Shown one piece after another: positions 19,172-28,255 of a stretch of DNA of 64,000 nucleotides (its first letter is position 1; each line of letters starts with the position of its first letter). Origin of the DNA: Streptomyces daqingensis (GTDB lineage Bacteria; Actinomycetota; Actinomycetes; Streptomycetales; Streptomycetaceae); NCBI RefSeq assembly GCF_014645895.1, contig NZ_BMMP01000007.1, positions 248,001 through 312,000 of the forward strand, given 5' to 3'. Made by a program: the position numbers and the translations under genes. Below the pieces are notes generated by a model. The model ran no database searches and was not told the DNA's origin. It worked only from the letters and a program-made list of their open reading frames with translations.

Positions 19172-20088
19172 GGCCACGACACTACGTCGGGCCCGGGCGC
19201 CCCCGCGGGCCCGTCCGGGACGCCGCCGAGCAGCTGCCGCATCGACTGCGCCGCCCGGACCGCCGCGTCGCCGCAGCAGTTGTTGAAGAGGACGTGGACC
19301 TCGCGCGCCTGCTCGGCCATCGCGCGGATGCGGGGCGTCCACTCCGACAGTTCGGCGGCGGTGTACGAGTGGCGGAACTTCTCCTCCTTCGTCCCGGTGC
19401 CCCAGGCGGTGCTGCGCCCGTGGAAGCGCACCACCGCGAGCCGGGGGACGGTGACCGCTGCCACGGGAGGCACGGAGGCCGGCAGCGTCTGCGCCGTGTC
19501 CACCGCGACGGCCGCCGCGTCCAGCTCCGAAAGCAGCGCCGAGGTTCCGGCGGCGCGGTCCTCGCTCCACCAGCCGGGATGCCGGAACTCCACGGCCACG
19601 GGCCATCCCGCCGTCCGCTCGCGGCACGCGCGCAGGAACGCCTCGGCGGACCTCCCCGGTGCGAACCGCCCCGGGAACTGGAACAGGAGCGCTCCGAGGC
19701 GGCCGGAGTCGCGCAGCGGCCGGAGGGCCTCGCCGAACCGGCTCCACACCTCGTCGAGCAGGCCGGGATCGGTCCCGGGCCTGCCGCGCTGCCGCTCCAG
19801 GGCCGGACGGAGATCGGGCGGCAGCGCTCCCGGCCTCGTGGGGTGACCGGTGAGCAGGGAGAACGCCTTCACGTCGAAGCGGAATCCGCCGGGGGTGCGC
19901 GCCGCCCACAGGTGGCTGTTGCGAGCCGTGGGGAGGCCGTAGTAGGTGGCGTCGACCTCGGCCACCGGGAACTGCGCGGCGTAGTGCCGCAGCCAGCCCT
20001 CCGCGTCCCGCCTGCCCGGCGGATACCAGCCGCTGGAGACCAGCGCCCTGTCCGTCCACGAACATGTGCCGACCCGGATCTCTCCCAT
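19168..20088 (-). CDS. DUF72 domain protein
   Basis: 306 aa. It starts MGEIRVGTCSWTDRALV and has the DUF72 landmarks VDATYYGLPTARN, LLFQFPGRFAPG, VAVEFRHPGWW and VLFNNCCGDAAVRAAQSM. The family is a TIM-barrel resembling sugar isomerase/endonuclease IV folds; the activity is unproven. ATG 20088 was preferred because the residues upstream are Arg/Pro-rich and unlike the family. It is translationally coupled to the LLM oxidoreductase. Confidence 0.85.
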   Translation of the reverse strand: MGEIRVGTCSWTDRALVSSGWYPPGRRDAEGWLRHYAAQFPVAEVDATYYGLPTARNSHLWAARTPGGFRFDVKAFSLLTGHPTRPGALPPDLRPALERQRGRPGTDPGLLDEVWSRFGEALRPLRDSGRLGALLFQFPGRFAPGRSAEAFLRACRERTAGWPVAVEFRHPGWWSEDRAAGTSALLSELDAAAVAVDTAQTLPASVPPVAAVTVPRLAVVRFHGRSTAWGTGTKEEKFRHSYTAAELSEWTPRIRAMAEQAREVHVLFNNCCGDAAVRAAQSMRQLLGGVPDGPAGAPGPDVVSWP

Positions 20089-20392
20089 GCCGGCCGCCTT
20101 CCCCGGACGGCGGCCGCGCCAACGTCCTTGCGTGAGGCGCCCGTCGGGAGGGGCGCGGGTCGGGGCGGCCGGGCCGTCGCCGGTCACGCGGCGGGCACTC
20201 ACGGTCATTAGTCGAAAAGAGTTAAAAAGTGGACAATTGCTACAAGGTGTCCGCGTGACGGCATCACCGCGGCGCAGCGGACGGGTCACGCCCGCCCGCG
20301 GCAGCCCGGCCGGGCATCGCACCCCGCTCATGCGGAGGCACCGAGGTCATCTGGGCAGACCGCTCCCGGTACGGCGTGGAAAGGAACGGGCC
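20089..20392. promoter_or_regulatory. Divergent promoter region of DUF72 and htpX
   Basis: About 300 bp between divergent genes. The AT-rich patch at 20205-20250 (gtcgaaaagagttaaaaag) stands out against the GC-rich surroundings and is the likely promoter. On the minus strand it reads TTGTCC, 17-18 bases, then ACTAAT, a plausible vegetative promoter for the DUF72 gene. Confidence 0.4.
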
Positions 20393-21307
20393 ATGGCAGC
20401 CACACACAGCCGGTACGTCGCCGACCGCGGTCTGACCAGCCGGATGGTGGTCACGATGTTCTTCATCGGGCTGCTGTACGTCGTACTCGTCGGCGTCCTG
20501 GTCGCGGCTCTCGGCAACGCCTGGCCCCTGATCGTCCTCGTGGTGGGCGGCCTCTTCGTGGCGCAGTTCTGGTTCAGCGACCGGATCGCCGCCTTCAGCA
20601 TGGGCGCCCGCGAAGTCACCCCCGAACAGGCGCCCGAGCTGCACGGGGCGGTGGACCGGCTGTGCGCGCTGGCGGACGTGCCGAAACCCAAGGTCGCGAT
20701 GGCCCAGAGCGATGTGCCCAACGCCTTCGCGACAGGGCGCAGCCAGCGCAAGTCCATGGTCTGCGCGACCACCGGGCTGATGCGCCGCCTCGAACCCGAG
20801 GAACTCGAAGGCGTGCTCTCGCACGAGCTGTCGCACGTCGCGCACCGCGATGTGGCCGTGATGACGATCGCCTCCTTCCTCGGCGTCCTGGCCGGGATCA
20901 TGACGCGCGTCGCGCTGTGGGGCGGCCTGAGCAGAGCGGGGCGCGACGACCAGAGCGGAGCGGGCATCGTGCTGCTGCTCGTCCCCCTGGTGAGCGCCGC
21001 CGTCTACATCGTCAGCTTCCTGCTGACGAGGCTCCTCTCGCGCTACCGCGAACTGTCCGCGGACCGCGCCGGAGCACTGCTGACGGGACGGCCCTCCGCC
21101 CTCGCCTCCGCGCTGACCAAGGTCACCGGCGAGATGGCGCGGATCCCCACGCGGGACCTGCGCAAGGCCGAGCCCTTCAACGCCTTCTACTTCGCGCCCG
21201 CCTTCTCCGGCGAGAGCGTCGCGGCCCTGCTCTCCTCGCACCCGCCGCTCGAGCGCCGCCTCGACCAGCTCAGCCGGATCTCCGCGCAGCTCGGGCAGCA
21301 GCGGTGA
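20393..21307 (+). CDS. htpX: Zinc metalloprotease HtpX (M48)
   Basis: 304 aa. Two N-terminal membrane helices (about 18-60) precede the catalytic domain with HELSH (Zn ligands and catalytic Glu, about residue 143) and the third-ligand motif ELSADRAGA. Two further hydrophobic stretches sit between them. HtpX degrades misfolded membrane proteins and is stress-induced. The AAGGAA site lies upstream of ATG 20393. It is followed by pspAB, a pairing seen across actinobacteria. Confidence 0.92.
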   Translation: MAATHSRYVADRGLTSRMVVTMFFIGLLYVVLVGVLVAALGNAWPLIVLVVGGLFVAQFWFSDRIAAFSMGAREVTPEQAPELHGAVDRLCALADVPKPKVAMAQSDVPNAFATGRSQRKSMVCATTGLMRRLEPEELEGVLSHELSHVAHRDVAVMTIASFLGVLAGIMTRVALWGGLSRAGRDDQSGAGIVLLLVPLVSAAVYIVSFLLTRLLSRYRELSADRAGALLTGRPSALASALTKVTGEMARIPTRDLRKAEPFNAFYFAPAFSGESVAALLSSHPPLERRLDQLSRISAQLGQQR

Positions 21308-21392
21308 CGGCGGGCGCCCCGGGGCGGCGCCCGCCCCGCACAACAGCACACGCACCCGTCAGCCCCCCATCCGATTGAGGGACGTGAAGACC

Positions 21393-22073
21393 GTGGGTCT
21401 CCTGGACGCACTGCTCGGCCGCAGCAAACCCGCCCGCCCCGACCTGGACCAGCTCTTCGGGCTGCCCGCGGCGGCCGTCACGCTCCAGGCCGGAGCGGAT
21501 CTCCGGCCGACGGGGCTCGGGTCGGTGTGCTTCGCGAGCGTCGAGGGCGGTGCGTTCAAGCAGGTGGAGCGGGACGTGCGGGCGCTGCTCGACGCCGACC
21601 CGCCGCCGGGCGACCCCGGCGGCCCGTCCGGCAACCCCGACGACACCCCTCCGGGCAACCCGGGCATCCCGGGCGACGCCCCGCCCGCCGTCCACGGCGA
21701 CGTGCCGGTCGAGTTCAGCCAGGACGAGTACGGCTACACCTGGCTCCTCACCCGGCACGGGCCGCTGGGGACGATCTCCCTGGTGAACGACCTGCACGCC
21801 GTGAACACCCTGCTCGCCGAGGGAGGGTTCGGCCCGCAGCTGCTGTGCTCCGTCGTCGGTTTCCGCGGGGCGGGCGACGGTGACCCCCGCGCACTGGCCC
21901 TGGTCTACCTCTACAAGCGCGGCACCTTCTATCCGTTCGCGCCCCGCCCCGGGCAGCCGGAGAAGCGGGACAGCGCACTGGAGCTTCAGGTGCGCGGCCT
22001 GCTGACGGACGACCTGCGGATGGAACCGGACCTGGCCCGCTGGTTCCCCCTCTGGGGAGCGCCGGGCCTCTGA
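21393..22073 (+). CDS. pspAB: PspA-associated protein PspAB
   Basis: 226 aa soluble protein starting MGLLDALLGRSKPARPDLDQ, matching the actinobacterial PspAB family that sits next to htpX. A Gly/Pro-rich insert (about 73-105) interrupts it. The family is linked to the phage-shock/membrane-stress response, but its biochemistry is unknown. GTG 21393 is chosen because GAGGGA lies ten bases upstream and gives the family N-terminus; TTG 21375 and GTG 21384 are alternatives. Confidence 0.8.
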   Translation: MGLLDALLGRSKPARPDLDQLFGLPAAAVTLQAGADLRPTGLGSVCFASVEGGAFKQVERDVRALLDADPPPGDPGGPSGNPDDTPPGNPGIPGDAPPAVHGDVPVEFSQDEYGYTWLLTRHGPLGTISLVNDLHAVNTLLAEGGFGPQLLCSVVGFRGAGDGDPRALALVYLYKRGTFYPFAPRPGQPEKRDSALELQVRGLLTDDLRMEPDLARWFPLWGAPGL

Positions 22074-22182
22074 CGGGCGCGACTCTCGTGCCGTCCCCGC
22101 CGCCACCCGCGCCGCCCGAGCCTCCGGCGGCAGGCAGGAGCGCCGGCGAGCCCGCCCGGTGATCAGCGCGCCGGGCCCCGTG

Positions 22183-24072
22183 TCACAGCGGCGGGTCGAC
22201 GCGGGCGAGGGCACGCACCACTCGCGGGGCGAAACGCGACAGGAACCGCGCCGCATGCGCCTCGGCGGTCACCGGCACGACGGCCTGATCGCGGACGATC
22301 CCCCGCATGATCGCCCGGGCGACCTTCTCCGGCGGATACCTCCGCAGCCTGTACAGCTTCGCCACCCGCTCCCTGCGGCGCCGACGCTCCTCCTCGCCGA
22401 GGCCCACGAACCGCGCCGTCCCCGTTATCCCGGTGTCCACCGGGCCCGGACAGACCGCCGTGACCCCGATCCCCTCGCCCGCGAGCTCCGCGCGGAGGCA
22501 TTCGCTCAGCATCAGCACCGCCGCCTTGGAGGTCCCGTACGCGGGGAGCAGCCTCGTCGGCTGGAACGCCGCGGCGGAGGCGGTGTTGACGATGTGCCCG
22601 CCCTGGCCCCGCTCCGCCATCTGCTTGCCGAACAGGCGGCAGCCGTGGATGACGCCCCACAGATTGGCGTCCAGGATCCGCTTCCACTCCTCCACGCCGG
22701 TCTCGAGGAACACGCCGGAGACGCCGACCCCGGCGTTGTTGACCAGGACGTCGACGGTTCCGATCTCTGACGCGACCCTGGCGGCGAGCCGCTCCATGGC
22801 CTCCTGGTCGCCCACGTCCACCGCCTCGGCCCACGTCTGCGGTGCACCCGCGCGGCGGGCCGTCTCCGCCGTGTTCACGGCGCTGTCCCCGTCGATGTCG
22901 ACGCACACGACGCGGGCGCCCGCCGCCCCGAACGCGACGGCGGTGGCCCTGCCGATGCCGCTGCCGGCGCCCGTCACCAGCACGAGCTGCCCGCCGAACC
23001 GCTCGGCGAGAGCGCCGCTGCCGGGTGCCTTCCCGGCGCCGGCACCCCCGCCCGCGCCTTCGTCTCCGTGCCTCGCGTCCCGGGGCGCCTCACGGTCTGC
23101 CGTGACGGCCCCGGCCTCCTCCCGACCGGTCACGAATTCGGTGATCCACCAGGCGAGCCGGTCGGGCCTGGTGCGGGGTATCCAGTGCCCCGCGTCCAGC
23201 GTGCGGCGCGTGACGTCCGGCGCCCAGAGGGCCACCTCGTCGTAGAGGCGGGGACTGAGGAAGACGTCCCGCAGCGGGACGATCAGCTGCACCGGCGCGT
23301 GCGCGCGGCAGTCCGGCCGGGGACTGCGCAGCTTCCGGCCCACGTTGTCCCGGTAGAGCCAGGCACCGTGCGCCGCGTCGCGCGGCAGCGACTGCGTGGG
23401 GTAGCCGTCCGCCGGGACCTTCTCGACGCGGCGCAGATACCTCGGCCAGTACGCGGACAGGGGCCCCCGCCAGGCCAGTTCCGGCAGCACCGGGGTGTGC
23501 AGCGCGCCCACGTACCACGAGCGGACGCCCTGGTTCAGGGCCTGCGCCAGCCGCACCGGCGTCGGGCGCCGCACCCGCCTCCGGAACCAGTGCCCGAAGT
23601 GGTCGAGCGACGGGCCCGACATGGAGGTGAAGGAGGCGATACGGCCCCGGGTCTCCTCGGCGGAGACGAACTCCCAGCCCTGCACGGAGCCCCAGTCGTG
23701 CCCGACGAGGTGGACCGGCCGGCCGGGGGAGACCTCGGCCGCCACGGCGAGGAAGTCCCGCGTCAGCTTCTCCAGCGTGAAGCCGCCGCGCAGCGGCCGC
23801 GGCGCGGAGGAGCGGCCGCAGCCCCGCACGTCGTACAGCACGACGTGGAAGCGTCCGGCCAGCCGGCCGGCGACCTTCGACCAGACCTCCTTGCTGTCCG
23901 GATAGCCGTGCAGCAGCACCACGGTGGGCCGCTCCGCCTCGCCCAGCTCGGCGACGCACAGCTCCACGCCCTCCGGCGTACGGACCCAGCGCTCCCGGGC
24001 GCCCTCCAGAAGGGCTCCGCCCGCCGCGTTCCGCCCCGCGCCCGCGTCCGCGCGCTCGCCCACAGCCCCCAC
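22183..24072 (-). CDS. Alpha/beta hydrolase-short-chain dehydrogenase fusion
   Basis: 629 aa with two domains. Residues 20-315 form an alpha/beta hydrolase: LLHGYPDS oxyanion region, nucleophile elbow VGHDWGS (Asp, as in epoxide hydrolases and haloalkane dehalogenases) and catalytic His in DAGHW. A Gly/Ala/Glu-rich linker follows. Residues 355-629 form an SDR: Rossmann TGAGSGIG, NNAG, Ser in NTASAAAF, and YGTSK (YxxxK). The fusion suggests a hydrolysed product is oxidised in one enzyme; substrates are unknown. It is convergent with pspAB. Confidence 0.85.
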   Translation of the reverse strand: MGAVGERADAGAGRNAAGGALLEGARERWVRTPEGVELCVAELGEAERPTVVLLHGYPDSKEVWSKVAGRLAGRFHVVLYDVRGCGRSSAPRPLRGGFTLEKLTRDFLAVAAEVSPGRPVHLVGHDWGSVQGWEFVSAEETRGRIASFTSMSGPSLDHFGHWFRRRVRRPTPVRLAQALNQGVRSWYVGALHTPVLPELAWRGPLSAYWPRYLRRVEKVPADGYPTQSLPRDAAHGAWLYRDNVGRKLRSPRPDCRAHAPVQLIVPLRDVFLSPRLYDEVALWAPDVTRRTLDAGHWIPRTRPDRLAWWITEFVTGREEAGAVTADREAPRDARHGDEGAGGGAGAGKAPGSGALAERFGGQLVLVTGAGSGIGRATAVAFGAAGARVVCVDIDGDSAVNTAETARRAGAPQTWAEAVDVGDQEAMERLAARVASEIGTVDVLVNNAGVGVSGVFLETGVEEWKRILDANLWGVIHGCRLFGKQMAERGQGGHIVNTASAAAFQPTRLLPAYGTSKAAVLMLSECLRAELAGEGIGVTAVCPGPVDTGITGTARFVGLGEEERRRRRERVAKLYRLRRYPPEKVARAIMRGIVRDQAVVPVTAEAHAARFLSRFAPRVVRALARVDPPL

Positions 24073-24311
24073 CGTCCCCGCGATCAGGGGCCGGCGAGGC
24101 GCCGGCCCGCGTACTCGGCACGGTCAATGGGATCAATGCGGCAGGAAGCCGTCAACAGCGGGCCCGATCCTGTGGATACCGTCGGTAACGCGTCTTTGTC
24201 CTTCTTGTCTACGCCCCTTAAGGGAGGCGTCCGCCTCCGGTATCAGTCGAATCCAGCCCTCAGGAGGGACGTCGGAAGCGGCACTCAGGCCCTAGCGTCA
24301 TGAGGGTGACT

Positions 24312-25334
24312 GTGATCGCTATCGAAAGCCTGACCAAGCGGTACCCAAGGGTGACCGCCCTGGACCGGCTGACCGTGGGCATCACACCGGGTGTAACCGG
24401 CCTGGTGGGCGCCAACGGGGCCGGTAAATCGACCCTCATCAAGATCCTTCTGGGGCTCGCCCCCGCCACGGAGGGCGGCGCGACCGTCCTCGGCCTGGAC
24501 GTGGCACGCGAGGGATCCGCAATCCGCGAACGCGTCGGATACATGCCCGAGCACGACTGCCTTCCGCCCGACGTCTCGGCCACCGAGTTCGTCGTCCACA
24601 TGGCCCGCATGTCCGGGCTGCCGACGACCTCCGCCCGGGAACGCACGGCCGACACCCTGCGCCACGTCGGACTGTACGAGGAGCGCTACCGCCCCATGGG
24701 CGGCTACTCGACGGGCATGAAGCAGCGCGTCAAACTCGCCCAGGCCCTCGTGCACGACCCGCAGCTCGTCCTGCTCGACGAGCCCACCAACGGCCTCGAC
24801 CCCGTCGGCCGTGACGAGATGCTCGCGCTCATCCGCCGCGTCCACACCGACTTCGGCATATCCGTGCTCGTCACCTCGCACCTGCTGGGCGAGCTGGAGC
24901 GGACCTGCGACCACGTCGTCGTCATCGACGGCGGCAAGCTGCTCCGCGCCTCCAGCACGGCCGACTTCACGAAGAGCACGCCGTCCCTCGCGGTGGAGGT
25001 CACCGACACCGACACCCACCCGGACGGAACCGAGGCGCTGCGCGCCGCGCTCGTCGCCGCCGGCCTGTCCGCGCAGGCGCCCGGAGCGGCGGGCGCACCC
25101 GGGGCCGGGCACCTGCTGATGGTCGACGCCACCGACGAGAGCGCCTACGACACCGTCCGCGACACCGTGACCGAACTGGGCCTCGGCCTGGTCCGGATGG
25201 AACAGCGCAGGCACCGCATCTCCGAGGTCTTCGACTCGCAGCAGCCGCTCACCGCGTCCGGCGCGGAGCCCGCACGGCCCGACGCCGCCCGTCCGCTCCA
25301 GACGCAGAAGGGAGGCGGCGGCGATGTCGCCTGA
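24312..25334 (+). CDS. ABC transporter ATP-binding protein 1
   Basis: 340 aa single nucleotide-binding domain. Walker A GANGAGKST, Q-loop region, signature YSTGMKQR, Walker B LVLLDEPTNGLD and switch His TSHLLG are all present, then about 100 residues of accessory domain. GTG 24312 has GAGGG five bases upstream; ATG 24300 is an alternative. First gene of a four-gene operon; its stop overlaps the permease start by 11 bp. The cargo is unknown. Confidence 0.88.
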   Translation: MIAIESLTKRYPRVTALDRLTVGITPGVTGLVGANGAGKSTLIKILLGLAPATEGGATVLGLDVAREGSAIRERVGYMPEHDCLPPDVSATEFVVHMARMSGLPTTSARERTADTLRHVGLYEERYRPMGGYSTGMKQRVKLAQALVHDPQLVLLDEPTNGLDPVGRDEMLALIRRVHTDFGISVLVTSHLLGELERTCDHVVVIDGGKLLRASSTADFTKSTPSLAVEVTDTDTHPDGTEALRAALVAAGLSAQAPGAAGAPGAGHLLMVDATDESAYDTVRDTVTELGLGLVRMEQRRHRISEVFDSQQPLTASGAEPARPDAARPLQTQKGGGGDVA

Positions 25335-26295
25335 GCCTCAAGCCCCCCGGTCCGCACCGGAGTCCGGGACCGCGCCCGGCCCTTCGGCACTGACGAAGCA
25401 GGCCCCCGGAGCCGGGGCGCGCGGTGAGAACGTCATCCACAACATCGGCTACCGCAACTACGACGGGCCGAGGCTGGGCAGGAGCTACGCCCGCGCCTCG
25501 CTGTTCGAGCAGTCGCTCCGCGGCGCGTACGGACTGGGCCGTTCGGCCAAGTCCAAGGTGCTGCCGATGATCCTCTTCGCCGTGATGTGCGTACCGGCCG
25601 CGATCGTCGTCGCGGTCACGGTCTTCACCAAGGCGAAGGAGATGCCGGTCGAGTACAGCTCCTACGTCATCCAGATGCAGCCCGTCATCGGCATCTACAT
25701 CGCGGCGATGGCGCCACAGGCCGTCTCGCTCGACCTGCGCTTCCGCGTGGTGCCGCTCTACTTCTCCCGGCCCATCCGGCGGGGCGACTACGTCGCGGCC
25801 AAGTACGCCGCTCTGTCGGCTGCGATCTTCGTCTTCACCGCGACGTCCGTGGTGATCCTCTACGTCGGGGCGCTGCTGGCGAAGCTCGACTTCGGCGACC
25901 AGACGAAGGACTTCGCGCTGGGCCTCGTCTGCTGCCTGGTCTTCTCCGTGCTGCACGCCGGCATCGGCCTGGCCGCGGCGGCGGCCACCCCGCGGCGGGG
26001 CTTCGGCGTCGCCGCGATCATCGCCGTCCTGACGATCCCGTACATGCTCATCAGCGCCCTGCAGGCCATCGTCTCCACGCAGGGCGAGACCTCGGCCGTC
26101 GGCTGGCTCGGTCTCGGCTCGCCCGGGTCGCTGATCGACGGGCTGCAGAGCAAACTCCTCGGCGGCCGGAACGCCTTCCCGCTGGGCGTGGAGCTGACGA
26201 ACGCGCAGGCGTCCGCCTACGTCGCGCTCATCGCCCTGCTCATCGCCGGTACGTACGCCCTGCTGCTGCGCCGCTACCGGAAGGCCGGGCTGTGA
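25324..26295 (+). CDS. ABC-2 type permease 1
   Basis: 323 aa. The cytoplasmic N-terminal 90 residues include NVIHNIGYRNYDGPRLGRS, followed by six hydrophobic helices typical of ABC-2 permeases. It starts inside the end of ATPase 1, so the pair is coupled. Transport direction is probably export, from the permease class; the substrate is unknown. Confidence 0.85.
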   Translation: MSPEPQAPRSAPESGTAPGPSALTKQAPGAGARGENVIHNIGYRNYDGPRLGRSYARASLFEQSLRGAYGLGRSAKSKVLPMILFAVMCVPAAIVVAVTVFTKAKEMPVEYSSYVIQMQPVIGIYIAAMAPQAVSLDLRFRVVPLYFSRPIRRGDYVAAKYAALSAAIFVFTATSVVILYVGALLAKLDFGDQTKDFALGLVCCLVFSVLHAGIGLAAAAATPRRGFGVAAIIAVLTIPYMLISALQAIVSTQGETSAVGWLGLGSPGSLIDGLQSKLLGGRNAFPLGVELTNAQASAYVALIALLIAGTYALLLRRYRKAGL

Positions 26296-26386
26296 CCGAA
26301 CACCTCGCCCGGGCTCACCCGGTCACCGCCGGGCGGCGCCGGCGCCCCCGTCCCACCGCCACCCTCCGAAGGAGTGGGCCGCGCTC

Positions 26387-27304
26387 ATGAGCACTCTCCA
26401 CATCGACCGCACGTCCCGCTGGTTCGGGAACGTCGTCGCCGTCAACGACATCACGATGGACATCACCCCCGGCGTCACCGGCCTCCTCGGCCCCAACGGC
26501 GCGGGCAAGTCCACGCTCATCAACATGCTGGGCGGCTTCCTGCCGCCCTCCACCGGCAGCGTCACGCTCGACTCCACGCCGATCTGGCGCAACCAGGAGG
26601 CGTACAAGGAGATCGGGCTCGTCCCCGAGCGGGAGGGGATGTACGACTTCCTCACCGGCTGGGACTTCGTGCTCGCCAACGCCGAGCTGCACAGGCTCCC
26701 CGACCCGGCGGCGGCCGCCCGCAAGGCCCTCGCGACCGTCGAGATGGAGCAGGCGCAGGACCGGAAGATCGCCACATACAGCAAGGGCATGCGCCAGCGC
26801 GTGAAGATGGCGTCCGCCCTCGTGCACGATCCGTCGGTGCTGCTGCTCGACGAACCGTTCAACGGCATGGACCCCCGGCAGCGCATGCAGCTGATGGAGC
26901 TGCTGCGCCGCATGGGCGACGAGGGCCGCACGGTGCTGTTCTCCTCGCACATCCTGGAGGAGGTCGAGCAGCTCGCCTCCCACATCGAGGTCGTCGTCGC
27001 CGGACGGCACGCCGCCAGCGGCGACTTCCGCAAGATCCGCCGCCTGATGACGGACCGCCCGCACCGCTACCTCGTCCGCTCCAGCGACGACCGGCTGCTG
27101 GCGTCGGCACTCATCGCCGACGCCTCCACCGCGGGCATCGAACTCGACTACAGCGAGAAGGCGCTGCGGATCCAGGCCGTCGACTTCGGGCGGTTCACCG
27201 AGGTCCTCCCCCGGCTCGCACGCGAGCACGGCATCCGGCTCTACACGGTCTCGCCCTCGGACGAGTCCCTGGAGAGCGTCTTCTCGTACCTCGTAGCGGC
27301 CTGA
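26387..27304 (+). CDS. ABC transporter ATP-binding protein 2
   Basis: 305 aa. It shows Walker A GPNGAGKST, signature YSKGMRQR, Walker B VLLLDEPFNGMD and switch SSHILE. A C-terminal 70-residue region follows. It is a paralogue of the ATPase at 24312. GGAGTG ribosome site upstream. Separated by 14 bp from permease 2. Two paralogous ATPase-permease pairs in tandem suggest either two exporters or one heteromeric complex. Confidence 0.88.
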   Translation: MSTLHIDRTSRWFGNVVAVNDITMDITPGVTGLLGPNGAGKSTLINMLGGFLPPSTGSVTLDSTPIWRNQEAYKEIGLVPEREGMYDFLTGWDFVLANAELHRLPDPAAAARKALATVEMEQAQDRKIATYSKGMRQRVKMASALVHDPSVLLLDEPFNGMDPRQRMQLMELLRRMGDEGRTVLFSSHILEEVEQLASHIEVVVAGRHAASGDFRKIRRLMTDRPHRYLVRSSDDRLLASALIADASTAGIELDYSEKALRIQAVDFGRFTEVLPRLAREHGIRLYTVSPSDESLESVFSYLVAA

Positions 27305-27318
27305 AGGGAGCCTTCACG

Positions 27319-28041
27319 ATGTACAACCAGACAGTCGCAAGGCTCACCTACAAGGCCCTCCTCGGCAGGCGCCGTGCGCTGATCCTCTTCGCGCTGCCGC
27401 TGCTGCTCCTCATCGTGGCCGGTACCGTACGGGCGACGACCGGCATGGACGACGAGGTGACGCGTGAACTGCTCGGCGGTTTCGCGATGGCCACGATGGT
27501 GCCGCTCATCGGCGTGGTGGCCGGCACGGGCGCGATAGGCCCCGAGATCGACGACGGCTCGGTGGTGTACCTGCTGGCCAAGCCGCTGCGGCGGTCCAGC
27601 ATCATCTTCACGAAGCTGCTCGTCGCCATAGCGGTGACGGTCGTCTTCTCGGCCGTTCCGACCCTCCTGGCCGGCTACCTCCTCAACGGCAACAGCCAGC
27701 AGATCGCGGTCGCCTACGCGGTGGCCGCCGCGGTCGCGTCCGTCGCCTACAGCGCGCTGTTCCTGCTGCTGGGGACGGTCTCCCGGCACGCCGTCGTGAT
27801 CGGACTGGTCTACGCCCTGATCTGGGAGGCCCTGTTCGGCAGCATGGTCTCGGGCGCGCGGGAGCTGTCCGTGCAGCAGTGGGCCCTGTCGCTGGCGCAG
27901 AAGGTCGCCGGCAGCGGAGCGGGGATCACGTCGGACGTCGGACTGACGACGGGCCTGACGCTGCTGCTGGTGGCCACCGTGGGCGGCACCTGGTACGCGA
28001 GCCGCAGGCTGCGCACCCTCACCCTCGCAGGGGAGGAGTGA
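27319..28041 (+). CDS. ABC-2 type permease 2
   Basis: 240 aa, six hydrophobic segments, starting MYNQTVARLTYKALLGRRRA. A conserved block GAIGPEIDDGSVVYLLAKPL follows the second helix, typical of the ABC-2 family (and of the related NatB/lantibiotic-type exporters). AAGGGAG ribosome site upstream of ATG 27319. It is the last gene before the strong hairpin at 28065-28110. Confidence 0.88.
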   Translation: MYNQTVARLTYKALLGRRRALILFALPLLLLIVAGTVRATTGMDDEVTRELLGGFAMATMVPLIGVVAGTGAIGPEIDDGSVVYLLAKPLRRSSIIFTKLLVAIAVTVVFSAVPTLLAGYLLNGNSQQIAVAYAVAAAVASVAYSALFLLLGTVSRHAVVIGLVYALIWEALFGSMVSGARELSVQQWALSLAQKVAGSGAGITSDVGLTTGLTLLLVATVGGTWYASRRLRTLTLAGEE

Positions 28042-28064
28042 CCGCGCAGCGGCCCCCGGCGTGA

Positions 28065-28110
28065 GGAGTGCCCGGGCTACGGTCACCCGTGACCGTAGCC
28101 CGGGCACTCC
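28065..28110 (+). terminator. Perfect 22-bp hairpin terminator of the ABC operon
   Basis: Arms of 22 bp pair exactly around a 2-nt centre; left arm begins GGAGTGCCCGGGC and the right arm ends GCCCGGGCACTCC. It sits 24 bp after the permease stop. No T-run, which is usual for GC-rich actinomycete terminators. Confidence 0.9.
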
Positions 28111-28255
28111 CGTCCGTGCGCCCCGGGGTGCCGCACCGTCGTTTCGTACGGCTGCCGGGTTGCTCTGCCGCCGGGCCGTACCGCCCCGCCCCGTGCTACT
28201 GCCCGGCAGATGAGACCCGGGTCCGCGTGCCCGCGGACCCGACTAACGTGTCCGT

